Below, in pieces: positions 16,385 through 24,377 of a stretch of DNA of 64,000 nucleotides (the first letter of the stretch is position 1; each line of letters starts with the position of its first letter). This stretch comes from Bradyrhizobium uaiense (lineage in GTDB: Bacteria > Pseudomonadota > Alphaproteobacteria > Rhizobiales > Xanthobacteraceae). Location of the stretch: the NCBI RefSeq assembly GCF_010811875.1, contig NZ_VKHP01000003.1, positions 40,747-104,746 on the forward strand, written 5' to 3'. The position numbers were made by a program, and so were the translations under genes. The notes beneath the pieces are model-generated. The model searched no databases, was not told the origin of the DNA, and worked only from the letters and a program-made list of their open reading frames with translations.

Positions 16385-17287
16385 CTAACGCTCCGCAGGC
16401 ACCATCTGGGCCACCGACCCCAGGATCCACTCCCTGAACGCTGCGATCTTCGGAAGCCCCTGCCGGTTGTCGGGGCAGACGAGATAGTACGCGAACTCCT
16501 CCAGATGCGATGTCTCCAGCAGTTGGATCAGCTCGCCGGCTTCGATCTCGTTCGCCACCATCGCCGCCGGCAGGAGGCCTGCGCCCTGCCCGGTCAGCAC
16601 GGCCTTCAAGAGCAGACCACTGTCGTCGAACGAGGATCCCCGCGGCGTGCGAACTTCCGCGATGCCATTGGCCTGAAACCACAGGCTCCAGCCTTTGCGA
16701 TCGGCATCATGCACCTGCGGCCAGCCCGCGAGCTCGCCGGGCGACGCCGGCCGCCCGAGACGCGCCACCAGCGACGGCGCTGCGACCACCACCATCTCGA
16801 CCGTGACGACGCGGTCGCTGCGCAGCCCCGGATAGCGGCCAAGCCCGTGGCACACCGCGACGTCGACGCCGCTGCGCGAGAAGTCGACCACCGTATTGCT
16901 GGTCACGATCTGCAGATCGATCTCGGGATGACTGCTCTGAAACGACGCCATCCGCGGCACCAGCCAGGCCGACGCAAAGAACGGCGTGACGCTCACCGTC
17001 AGCGTGCCGACGTCAACAGATGCAGCGACGCGGCGCGAAGCATCGGCGATCTGGCGAAACGCATTGCGGATCGACGGCAGATAGTCGCGGCCCGCGTCGG
17101 TGAGATAGATGCCGCGCGGCACCCGCTCGAACAGCTTGATGCCGAGATGGGCTTCCAGCGTCTTGAGCATCTGGCTGACCGCGCCCGGCGTCACGCACAG
17201 CTCCTCGGCCGCGAGCTTCACCGAGAGGTGGCGGGCGGCGGACTCGAATGCCTTGAGCGCGTTCAGGGGTGGAAGCTTGCTTTCCAT
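16385..17287 (-). CDS. LysR-family regulator (GcvA-like)
   Basis: This regulator has 300 residues. The winged helix-turn-helix is ARHLSVKLAAEELCVTPGAV within the first 60 residues, and a periplasmic-binding-type effector domain fills the rest (VSVTPFFASAWLVPR onward). It diverges from the thioesterase-MFS pair, so those genes are its likely targets. A TAGATTTTCTAA site 5 nt before its own start codon and a second copy in front of the thioesterase gene support joint control and autoregulation. The effector is unknown. Confidence 0.92.
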   Translation of the reverse strand: MESKLPPLNALKAFESAARHLSVKLAAEELCVTPGAVSQMLKTLEAHLGIKLFERVPRGIYLTDAGRDYLPSIRNAFRQIADASRRVAASVDVGTLTVSVTPFFASAWLVPRMASFQSSHPEIDLQIVTSNTVVDFSRSGVDVAVCHGLGRYPGLRSDRVVTVEMVVVAAPSLVARLGRPASPGELAGWPQVHDADRKGWSLWFQANGIAEVRTPRGSSFDDSGLLLKAVLTGQGAGLLPAAMVANEIEAGELIQLLETSHLEEFAYYLVCPDNRQGLPKIAAFREWILGSVAQMVPAER

Positions 17288-17291
17288 GATG

Positions 17292-17303
17292 TAGATTTTC
17301 TAA
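17292..17303. promoter_or_regulatory. Candidate LysR operator, gene-proximal copy
   Basis: TAGATTTTCTAA is a short dyad (TAGA, TTT, TCTA) ending 5 bp before the LysR start codon. The identical 12-mer recurs at 17414-17425 on the far side of the divergent intergenic region. Confidence 0.55.
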
Positions 17304-17412
17304 TTCAAGATGCCCAGCAAATCTGATTTGCCAACCGGACGCTCTGCGCGCTCTATCAGCCTATGTTAATGCTGGAAGCGGCGTCAACGCAGGGAATCCC
17401 GAGCCAATAAAG

Positions 17413-17425
17413 TTAGATTTTCTAA
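17413..17425. promoter_or_regulatory. Candidate LysR operator, target-proximal copy
   Basis: TTAGATTTTCTAA forms a dyad with arms TTAGA and TCTAA around TTT, about 55 bp before the thioesterase start. It shares 12 bp exactly with the site at 17292. This AT-rich palindrome stands out in GC-rich DNA. Confidence 0.55.
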
Positions 17426-17479
17426 TCTTTATTGCGATTCCTGATGGCGAGCTTTCGGTTCCCCGACGGAGCCCACGAC

Positions 17480-17998
17480 ATGACTGAGGTCCCCGACAAA
17501 CTCGCCCTGCGCGAGATCAGCGCAGGCGGCCATACCGGCCAACTCGCCGACCGCATCAACGCGTCGCAAGCCGGCAGCCTGCCCGGCCTGCTGGAGTTTC
17601 AATGGCTCGAGGCTGGACGCGGCTACATCAGCGGCCGCTTCGAGATTGCCGCAAAGCACTTCTCGCCGCACGGGCTGCTGCACGGCGCAAGCATCGTCGC
17701 GTTGGCCGATACCGCGTGCGGGTTCGGTTGCCTCGCGTCCTTGCCTGACGGGGCGATCGGCTTCGCCACCGGAGAGTTGAAGACGAATTTCATCGGCGCC
17801 GCGCGCGCAGGCAGCGTCAGTTGCGAGGCGCGCCTCGTTCATGCCGGGCGTACGACCCAGGTGTGGGATGCCGAGATCCGCAGCGAGACGACCGGCAAGA
17901 CCATCGCGCTGTTTCGCTGCACGCAGATGCTGCTCTATCCGCCGGCCACGGCCGGCGATCGCACCACGCCAGCAGAACGAACAGGAGAACGATCGTGA
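17480..17998 (+). CDS. PaaI-type hotdog-fold thioesterase
   Basis: This small acyl-CoA thioesterase probably hydrolyses an aromatic or short acyl-CoA. It is 172 residues long when started at the ATG at 17480, which has GGAG 8 nt upstream; two in-frame ATGs lie earlier. The central helix motif HFSPHGLLHGASIVALADTA matches the PaaI HGG and LAD signature, with the HG pair present. The last codons overlap the GTG start of the MFS gene (GTGA), so the two are translationally coupled. The pair may process and export one acid, under control of the divergent LysR protein. Confidence 0.85.
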   Translation: MTEVPDKLALREISAGGHTGQLADRINASQAGSLPGLLEFQWLEAGRGYISGRFEIAAKHFSPHGLLHGASIVALADTACGFGCLASLPDGAIGFATGELKTNFIGAARAGSVSCEARLVHAGRTTQVWDAEIRSETTGKTIALFRCTQMLLYPPATAGDRTTPAERTGERS

Positions 17999-19257
17999 GG
18001 AACGCCGCCATGCACGCCGGATATCAGAGAGCAAAGCCGTTCTATGGCTGGTATGTCGTTGCCGCAGCCTTCGTCGTGACGTTCATCGGCTTCGGCAGCG
18101 CCTACACGTTCTCGTCCTTTGTCGAGTCGTTGCAGCGGGAGTTCGGCGCCTCGCGCGGCTCGGTGTCGCTGGTGTTCTCCTTCGCCGGCTTCCTGTATTT
18201 CGGTCTCGGCATCGTCTCCGGCCCGCTTGCCGATCGCTGGGGCGCACGCAGGCTCGCCTGCCTTGGAATGGCGCTGGTTGGTCTCGGCATGATGCTGGCG
18301 GGACAGGCACAGACCATCCTTCAGGTCTATGCCGCCTACAGCATCGGCATCGGCGCCGGCGTCGGTTGCGCCTATGTCCCGACACTGGGCGCCGTGCAGC
18401 GCTGGTTCGTCCGGCGGCGCGGTTTTGCGTCGGGCCTCGCCGTCAGCGGGATCGGGGTCGGCACGCTGGTGATGCCGCCGCTCGCGACCTGGCTGATCAC
18501 GAGCCTCGGCTGGCGCGATGCCTATGTCGTGCTGGGCGTCGTCGCCGCCGTCGCGGGCATCGGCGCATCGCTGCTGATCGCGGACGACCCGCGCCGCTAC
18601 GGCACCGGACCGGACGGCGATCCGCTTGAAGCGGTCTCGGGCGCGCCGCTGCGCCACGGCGTCTCGATCGGCGGCGCGGTCAAGACCGCCCGCTTTGCCG
18701 GGCTCTATGCGGCCTGCCTGATCAGCGCGTTTGGGGTGTTCGTGCCCTTCGTGCATCTGGTGCCCTTTGCCGTCGATCATCAGGTGGCGCCGACGCTTGC
18801 CGTGCTGCTGCTCGGGATGATCGGCGTCGGCAGCACCGCCGGCCGCTTCTTCCTCGGCGGCATCGCCGACCGGGTCGGCCGCGATGCATTTCTGGTCGCG
18901 ATGTATCTCGGCATGGCCGTCTCGCTGGCGATCTGGGCGATCGCCGGCAGCTTCTGGTCACTCACGGTCTTTGCGCTGCTGTTCGGCGTGTTCTACGGCG
19001 GGTGGGTTGCGATCCTGCCCGCCGTGGTCACCGACCATTTCGGCGGCCGCAACGTCGGCGGCATCATCGGCATCCTCTACACCAGCGTCGCCTTTGGCAC
19101 GCTGCTGGGCCCAAGCGCCGCCGGTTTCGCCTACGACATCAGCCACAGCTACTTCATTCCGGTGGCGATCAGCGCTGCCGCCAACCTCGTCGCCGCCCTC
19201 ATCGCGATGGTGACGACGCGAACGGCCTCGCCGATCGCATCGGTGGCGCTGCGTTGA
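17995..19257 (+). CDS. MFS transporter (oxalate/formate antiporter-like)
   Basis: This is a 12-helix major facilitator, 420 residues from the GTG at 17995. That start has AGGAG 7 nt upstream and overlaps the thioesterase stop; an ATG five codons later is the alternative. The first loop carries GPLADRWGARRLACLG and the central loop GGIADRVGRDAFLVAMYLG, both MFS signatures. Overall it resembles OFA and monocarboxylate transporters. Coupling with the thioesterase suggests a carboxylate substrate, which is inference. Confidence 0.9.
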   Translation: MRNAAMHAGYQRAKPFYGWYVVAAAFVVTFIGFGSAYTFSSFVESLQREFGASRGSVSLVFSFAGFLYFGLGIVSGPLADRWGARRLACLGMALVGLGMMLAGQAQTILQVYAAYSIGIGAGVGCAYVPTLGAVQRWFVRRRGFASGLAVSGIGVGTLVMPPLATWLITSLGWRDAYVVLGVVAAVAGIGASLLIADDPRRYGTGPDGDPLEAVSGAPLRHGVSIGGAVKTARFAGLYAACLISAFGVFVPFVHLVPFAVDHQVAPTLAVLLLGMIGVGSTAGRFFLGGIADRVGRDAFLVAMYLGMAVSLAIWAIAGSFWSLTVFALLFGVFYGGWVAILPAVVTDHFGGRNVGGIIGILYTSVAFGTLLGPSAAGFAYDISHSYFIPVAISAAANLVAALIAMVTTRTASPIASVALR

Positions 19258-19347
19258 TGTGCCTCTGACGGCCGGTGATCCGCCGTGCTAGGCTGGCGGA
19301 TCACCCTGCTCTATCGGCTCGAAACCCCAGTGCTCACTCGCTTCGCC

Positions 19348-20052
19348 ATGACCAATGCCTGGAACTATCGGCGAGCAGACCGTGACGATATCGTCGAGCT
19401 GGCATCGTGGCGCGGTGCCGGCTCGCTCGGCCTTAGGCCGCACTTCCATGATGAGAGCCAGATCGTGCTGGTGCTGTCGGGGTCGCGCGCCTTTCGTATC
19501 GATGGCGCGACCATCACCGTACCCGCGGGCCATGCCGCGCTCATTCCGGCAGGAATGCTGCATGCACCGATGCCGACCCCGGACCAGGAGACGGTCTGCC
19601 TGAACGCCTATGTTCCGGCGAGCCGCGCTCCCTCTTCGCTCCGGATCATCAGCATCGGGGCTCGCTGGCGGAGCGTGGACGAGATAATGCCCGAGCATAT
19701 CCTCGAGATCGCCGACGACACCCTGTCGCACGAGTCCTCCAGCTCGGTCGGCATCGTCGACAGGACGAAGCTCGGCGTCGCCCTGACGGACAGCCTGAAA
19801 CCGATCGGCGAGATCGCCGCAGGCTTCGGGCGCAGCCGCGAAGGGTTCAGCCGCATGGTGAAACGCGAGCTCGGCGTCGCGCCGCATGGCTTCCGGCTGC
19901 TGGCCCGGCTCAATCTTGCCCGAAAACTGCTCCGCGATGGCGAGCCGATCGCGGCGGTCGCGGCCGATGCGGGCTTTTCCGACCAGAGCCACCTCACCCG
20001 CCTGTTCCGCCGTACCTTTGGGACGACGCCGGGCCTCTATTGGCGCGATTGA
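19348..20052 (+). CDS. AraC-family regulator with cupin-type sensor domain
   Basis: This is an AraC-type transcription factor of 234 residues from the ATG at 19348. The frame is open to a GTG at 19285, and neither start has a good ribosome binding site. The N-terminal domain contains PHFHDESQIVLVLSG, a cupin metal or ligand site. The C-terminal domain ends ADAGFSDQSHLTRLFRRTFGTTPG, the second helix-turn-helix signature. It lies between the MFS gene and a TauE permease, both on the same strand, and may control either. Confidence 0.88.
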   Translation: MTNAWNYRRADRDDIVELASWRGAGSLGLRPHFHDESQIVLVLSGSRAFRIDGATITVPAGHAALIPAGMLHAPMPTPDQETVCLNAYVPASRAPSSLRIISIGARWRSVDEIMPEHILEIADDTLSHESSSSVGIVDRTKLGVALTDSLKPIGEIAAGFGRSREGFSRMVKRELGVAPHGFRLLARLNLARKLLRDGEPIAAVAADAGFSDQSHLTRLFRRTFGTTPGLYWRD

Positions 20053-20125
20053 AGCGACGTCACAGACGTTCCAGACCTGCCGACGCTCCCCCGGTTAGCC
20101 TGCTCACCCTGCAACAGGGTGAAGC

Positions 20126-20890
20126 ATGGATGCCCAGATAGGTCTTCTGCTGCTCGCGGCTGGTGTCGCGGGCGGCATCATCAACGCGTTGGCTGGCGGC
20201 TCGACGCTCATCACGTTTCCGGCGATGCTCGCGGCAGGCTTGCCGGCGGTCATCGCCAATGCGTCGAATGCGGTGGCGATCTCACCAGGACATTTGATCG
20301 CAGCGCTCGCCGATCGCGGCAAGCTGCCGCCGCCGACGCGGCGCACGATCTGCTTCGTCGCCGTCGCCACGCTCGGCGGCGCGGTCGGCGCCGGCGTCCT
20401 GCTGCTGCTTCCCGAACGATTGTTCGTCCTGCCGGTGCCGGGCCTGATCGCATTCGCAACGCTGCTGTTTGCCTTTGCGCCGCAGGTCCAGAGCAGGACC
20501 ATCGCCCGTCGGGACGCCGCGGCGCTGCCCTCGACCGTTGCAAGCAGCGCTGTGCTGGGACTGGCGTGTGTCTATGGAGGCTTCTTCGGCGCCGGGCTCG
20601 GCGTCATCCTGACCGCGGTGCTGTCGATCACGGAGCCCAACGACATCAGGGCGGTCAAGGCGTTGAAGAACCTGCTCGCGACCTGCGTGTCGCTCGCCGC
20701 CACATTGATCTTTATCGTACAGGGAGCGGTGCGGTGGCCGGAGACTTCAGTGATGCTGGTCGGCGCCATGGTCGGCGGCTATGCGGGAGGCTACCTGATC
20801 CGGATCCTTCCCGCGCACATCGTCAGGCAGTTCGTGATCGTGGCCGGAGCCGTCATGACCGTGATCTACGCGGCGCGATACTGGTTCTAG
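20126..20890 (+). CDS. TauE/SafE-family membrane permease
   Basis: Members of this family move sulfonates, sulfoacetate or other organic anions. The 254-residue protein has about eight membrane segments. It opens with GVAGGIINALAGGSTLITFPAML, the conserved first repeat, and the second repeat begins GLACVYGGFFGAGLGVILTA. AGGG lies 6 nt upstream of the ATG. It stands alone on the plus strand, so its substrate cannot be inferred from neighbours. A hairpin terminator candidate follows. Confidence 0.9.
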   Translation: MDAQIGLLLLAAGVAGGIINALAGGSTLITFPAMLAAGLPAVIANASNAVAISPGHLIAALADRGKLPPPTRRTICFVAVATLGGAVGAGVLLLLPERLFVLPVPGLIAFATLLFAFAPQVQSRTIARRDAAALPSTVASSAVLGLACVYGGFFGAGLGVILTAVLSITEPNDIRAVKALKNLLATCVSLAATLIFIVQGAVRWPETSVMLVGAMVGGYAGGYLIRILPAHIVRQFVIVAGAVMTVIYAARYWF

Positions 20891-20898
20891 GTGGAGTG

Positions 20899-20916
20899 AG
20901 GGAGCCGAAGCTCCCT
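20899..20916 (+). terminator. Hairpin after the TauE/SafE gene
   Basis: AGGGAGC and GCTCCCT form a 7-bp stem around a CGAA tetraloop, starting 8 nt after the stop and followed by TCAGTCT. The weak T-tract makes it a probable but not certain terminator. Confidence 0.5.
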
Positions 20917-20928
20917 TCAGTCTCGGCC

Positions 20929-20985
20929 AGAGCGTTTTCGAGCGACGTGGATACCGGTTCGCATGAAGAAAACGCGTCGAAACGA
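20929..20985. repeat. Rhizobial intergenic repeat, dyad type
   Basis: AGCGTTTTCGAGCG ... GAAGAAAACGC forms an imperfect dyad around ATACCGGTTCGCATG. The wording closely matches a short element scattered through Bradyrhizobium and other rhizobial genomes, as I recall it. It lies between the TauE gene and the convergent Sel1-like gene. Confidence 0.65.
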
Positions 20986-20989
20986 AAGC

Positions 20990-21256
20990 CTAGTGCGTCG
21001 TCATCCAGGCGCGGGCTTCGCGCTGGGCGGCTGCGATCTCAACCTCGGACATCTGCTCGGCGACTTCGCGACGGTGCGCGATCGCATCGGTACGTCCCTT
21101 GAGCGCCGCCAGGTTGAACCATTTGTGCGCCGCGACGAGGTTGACCACACCGGAGCGGCCGCTCGCCCAATACATGCCACGTTCGAACAGCACGTCCTGG
21201 ATCGCAGTCGCAGCAACCGGGACAGCGCTTTCCTGATCGATGACCCCCTGAAACAT
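20990..21256 (-). CDS. Small Sel1-repeat-like protein, 88 residues
   Basis: The single recognisable motif, RGMYWASGRSGVVNLVAAHK followed by WFNLAALKG, is one Sel1-type helix-turn-helix repeat. Proteins of this kind are usually protein-binding adaptors. The start is uncertain: ATGs at 21265 and 21256 share one AAGGGG, which is better spaced (about 10 nt) for the latter. No signal peptide is visible. It converges on the TauE gene and lies beside a long gene-poor stretch. Confidence 0.7.
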   Translation of the reverse strand: MFQGVIDQESAVPVAATAIQDVLFERGMYWASGRSGVVNLVAAHKWFNLAALKGRTDAIAHRREVAEQMSEVEIAAAQREARAWMTTH

Positions 21257-22071
21257 TGTCGTCATTCCCCTTTTTGTTGTTGGCCGCCCTCCCCCGAGCG
21301 CGGCCCCCGTCCACTGTTGAACTACCCTGTCGTCACGGGCTGATCTCTTGATCATGCCCCGCGTTGATCCTTGGGGATCACCGCGTGCCGTTTGCCGGCT
21401 TGTTGGGATGATCATGGCCCATCAAATTTGAAGAGCGGTTTAAGTATCGCGATGAACGGGATGTAAATCGGCGTTGCCGGGGGCGTTTCCAGGAATCGTA
21501 GAAGTGCCTGTGCCGCAGGCACTTCCATGCATTCGTGAACGCCGGTTTACCCTGGTGTTTCGGACAACGATAACCATGGCGGACAATGGCCGCTTGCGCC
21601 GGCTGGTCTCGGCAGGCGGTCAGCTTCGAAACTGATGGATGGGTGGCACGTCCGGTGGCTCATCGCGCGGCCGGCTGCACAGACGAATGCAGCGCGAGGC
21701 CGCAAAGCCAAGCGTCAGTCCAGAACTGGAATGGGGAAAATGGATGCCAGGGCGCGGGCTGCGCAGGCCGCCGGAACGAGGGGGTCGGCGAACACGTCAG
21801 GACCAGATTTCAGCTCGGCATTCTCGCCGGTGAAATTGCGGAACCAAGCGGGCTCCGCACCGAACGAAGAAATCTCTGTTTCTTCTGCCGGACCGGTTTT
21901 GGGAAGGTTGCCCTCTCCGAAATTCGATCCAGCCGTTTGACCTGATGTCTCGCCGACACCCTCTTTCGTCAGCCAGAGCCTTGGGGTGGGATGTGCCTCT
22001 CAGCAGTCCGTCCGCTGGCTCTTGCGACGTGCCGGCGTCAAGCCGCCGGCAATCCTCTCAAGGCGAGAGGC
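21257..22071. other. Gene-poor region with a free-standing hairpin
   Basis: About 815 bp contain no protein I can support. A perfect 10-bp stem GAAGTGCCTG / CAGGCACTTC with loop TGCCG occupies 21501-21525, and GCCGGCG / CGCCGGC forms another dyad at 22031-22050. A plus-strand frame at 21635-21940 has weaker GC bias at third positions than neighbouring genes, resembles nothing known and has no ribosome binding site, so I leave it out. The region may hold RNA or regulatory sequence. Confidence 0.45.
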
Positions 22072-22170
22072 TTACTTCTTCTTGGCGACCTTGCGGGTCT
22101 TCTTCGCAGTCTTCTTCACTGCGCTCTTGGCCTTCTTCGCCTTCTTCGCCTTCTTTGCCTTCTTAGCCAT
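22072..22170 (-). CDS. 32-residue lysine/alanine-rich basic protein (histone H1-like)
   Basis: This micro-gene encodes MAKKAKKAKKAKKAKSAV and ends TRKVAKKK. Seventeen of 32 residues are lysine and eight are alanine, a composition like the tails of bacterial histone H1-like and AlgP-type proteins, so nucleic-acid binding is likely. GGAGGG lies about 5 nt upstream of the ATG, a strong ribosome binding site. The repeated aag-aag-gcn codons make slippage and length variation likely. It stands alone between two long non-coding stretches. Function beyond DNA or RNA binding cannot be inferred. Confidence 0.75.
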   Translation of the reverse strand: MAKKAKKAKKAKKAKSAVKKTAKKTRKVAKKK

Positions 22171-22771
22171 GTTGCCCTCCAGTATGTGAGATGGCTCTCT
22201 AGTTCGCTGCGTGCACTCGGGAATCGATATGCACTACTTCCCGAATACACCAACAGACCGAAAAAAACAGTGTCCCGCTTAAGGAAGTGTTGACGCAGCG
22301 ACGGCAGTGCGCACAGCGCGCGTCGCCGTTCAAATCGACAATGCTTCGCGCGACGATGCGAGAAGTGCAACAGCGGCCGACATCGGCATTTGTCAACGTT
22401 GCAGGAAATACCTTGTACTGTAGGCTTTTCATGAATTCGAATTGAAGCGATCGACGCGCGATCGTCGTTGCGCCGAGTCGCGAGTGACGACGAAAAGCGG
22501 CGCGGCATAGACGCCGAGTCGTAATTTTTGGCAACGAAAAAATTTTCGTGGGTAAGACGACTTTTGCCTCGTTTGAGGTCACCCGGACCGGATTCGCGAA
22601 CGAATCGCAGCTTCGGCGATTCGGCGCCGAGGGCGTCAGTGCGACGGTCGCGGGAGGGTGTGAGGCGGGATCACGTCGCGTTCACGCGCGCGCGACGACA
22701 CGAGAGGCGATCGCGCGAGAGCATGATCCGGTTGGATCATGCGCCAAGGACAACATCATTGTCCTGTTCGG
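22171..22771. other. Gene-poor region between gatB and the lysine-rich micro-gene
   Basis: About 600 bp are of lower GC than their surroundings. GCATGATCC / GGATCATGC at 22721-22742 is a perfect 9-bp hairpin, and AGGACAA / TTGTCCT at 22747-22765 a 7-bp hairpin. Both lie just downstream of gatB and could help end its transcript, though neither has a T-tract. A TTGACA on the minus strand at 22391-22396 could belong to a promoter of the micro-gene, but no good -10 follows. No coding frame here resembles a known protein. Confidence 0.4.
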
Positions 22772-24259
22772 TCAGATGCCGAGCTTCGACTTCAAGAGGT
22801 CGTTGACTGCCTGCGGGTTCGCCTTGCCGCCCGACGACTTCATCACCTGACCGACGAACCAACTCGCCAGTTGCGGCTTCGCCTTCGCCTGCTCGACCTT
22901 GTCGGGATTGGCCGCGATGATGTCGTCGACCACCTTCTCGATCGCGCCGAGGTCGGTGACCTGCTTCATGCCGCGCGTCTCGACGAGCGTGCGCGGATCG
23001 CCGCCTTCCTGCCAGACGATCTCGAACAAGTCCTTGGCGATCTTGCCGGAAATCGTTTTCTCTCCGATCAGATCGACGATCGCACCGAGTTGCTTTGCCG
23101 ACACCGGCGAGGCTGCGATCTCCACGCCTTCCTTGTTGAGACGACCGAACAGTTCGTTGATCACCCAGTTGGCGGCGAGCTTGCCGTCGCGCGCCTTGTC
23201 GGCGAGACCTGACAGCACCGTCTCGTAGAACTCGGCGCTCTCGCGCTCGGCGACCAGCACGCTCGCATCATAGGGCGACAGGCCGAAGCCCGTAATAAAA
23301 CGGGACTTCTTCTCGTCCGGCAGTTCCGGCAGCTGCGCCTTGAGTTCGTCGACGAAGGCCTGGCTGAATTCGAGCGGCAAGAGATCGGGATCCGGGAAGT
23401 AACGGTAGTCGTGCGCCTCTTCCTTGGAGCGCATCGAACGCGTCTCGCCCTTGTTCGGGTCGAACAGCCGGGTTTCCTGCTCGATCGAGCCGCCGTCCTC
23501 GATGATCTCGATCTGACGCCGCGCCTCGTACTCGATCGCCTGGCCGATGAAGTTGACCGAGTTCATGTTCTTGATTTCACAGCGGGTGCCGAGCGCGGTC
23601 TCGCCGTGGCGGCGCACCGAGACGTTGACGTCGGCGCGCAGATTGCCCTTCTCCATGTCGCCGTCGCAGGTGCCGAGGTAGCGCAGGATCGAGCGCAGCT
23701 TGGAGACATAGGCCTTGGCCTGCTCGGCGTCACGGATGTCGGGCTTGGAGACGATCTCCATCAGCGCCACGCCACACCGGTTGAGGTCGACGTAGGACAT
23801 CGTCGGCGACTGATCGTGCAGCAACTTGCCGGCGTCCTGCTCCAGATGCAGCCGCTCGATCCCGATCGTGACGCTACGGCCGCCGTCGAGCTCGAGCGAC
23901 ACCTCGCCCTCGCCCACGATCGGCGACTTGTACTGGCTGATCTGGTAGCCCTGCGGCGAGTCCGGATAGAAATAGTTCTTGCGGTCGAACACCGAGCGCA
24001 GGTTGATCTTCGCGTTCAGCCCGAGGCCGGTACGCACCGCCTGGCGGACGCACTCCTCGTTGATCACGGGCAGCATGCCCGGCATCGCGGCATCGACCAG
24101 CGAGACATGGGAGTTGGGGTCGCCGCCGAATGCGGTCGACGCGCCCGAGAACAGCTTTGCGTTCGAGGTGACCTGGGCATGGATTTCCATGCCGATCACG
24201 ACCTCCCAATCGCCAGTGGCGCTCTTGATCAGTCTGTGCGGGGCGGCAGATACGGTCAT
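22772..24259 (-). CDS. gatB: Asp-tRNA(Asn)/Glu-tRNA(Gln) amidotransferase subunit B
   Basis: GatB is the kinase/tRNA-binding subunit of GatCAB, which converts Glu-tRNA(Gln), and where used Asp-tRNA(Asn), to the amide form. The 495-residue protein has the cradle domain starting [13 protein letters not shown], the conserved [16 protein letters not shown] and the helical YqeY-type tail ending [14 protein letters not shown]. It is complete. It is separated from gatA by a patatin-like lipoprotein and a small unknown gene, so the three subunits are not in one tight operon. Confidence 0.97.
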   Translation of the reverse strand: MTVSAAPHRLIKSATGDWEVVIGMEIHAQVTSNAKLFSGASTAFGGDPNSHVSLVDAAMPGMLPVINEECVRQAVRTGLGLNAKINLRSVFDRKNYFYPDSPQGYQISQYKSPIVGEGEVSLELDGGRSVTIGIERLHLEQDAGKLLHDQSPTMSYVDLNRCGVALMEIVSKPDIRDAEQAKAYVSKLRSILRYLGTCDGDMEKGNLRADVNVSVRRHGETALGTRCEIKNMNSVNFIGQAIEYEARRQIEIIEDGGSIEQETRLFDPNKGETRSMRSKEEAHDYRYFPDPDLLPLEFSQAFVDELKAQLPELPDEKKSRFITGFGLSPYDASVLVAERESAEFYETVLSGLADKARDGKLAANWVINELFGRLNKEGVEIAASPVSAKQLGAIVDLIGEKTISGKIAKDLFEIVWQEGGDPRTLVETRGMKQVTDLGAIEKVVDDIIAANPDKVEQAKAKPQLASWFVGQVMKSSGGKANPQAVNDLLKSKLGI

Positions 24260-24377
24260 GGATCTCGGTTTCCGGATAAAGTGATATCTGGGATGGATTG
24301 GGCTTCGCGCAACCGACAGCGCCAGTCAAGCCGCCTTGCTGTCCCCTTGCAGCCGGCGCCCGGGCTGGAGGCGCCGA

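Noticed and set aside
21635..21940. 101-codon plus-strand frame in the gene-poor region
   Set aside because: Third-position GC is lower than in neighbouring genes, no ribosome binding site is visible and no motif is recognised.
22199..22582. 127-codon minus-strand frame with several cysteines (CCTSR, CAHCRRC)
   Set aside because: It suggests a zinc finger at first sight, but cysteine spacing is irregular, no start signal exists and base composition is non-coding-like.
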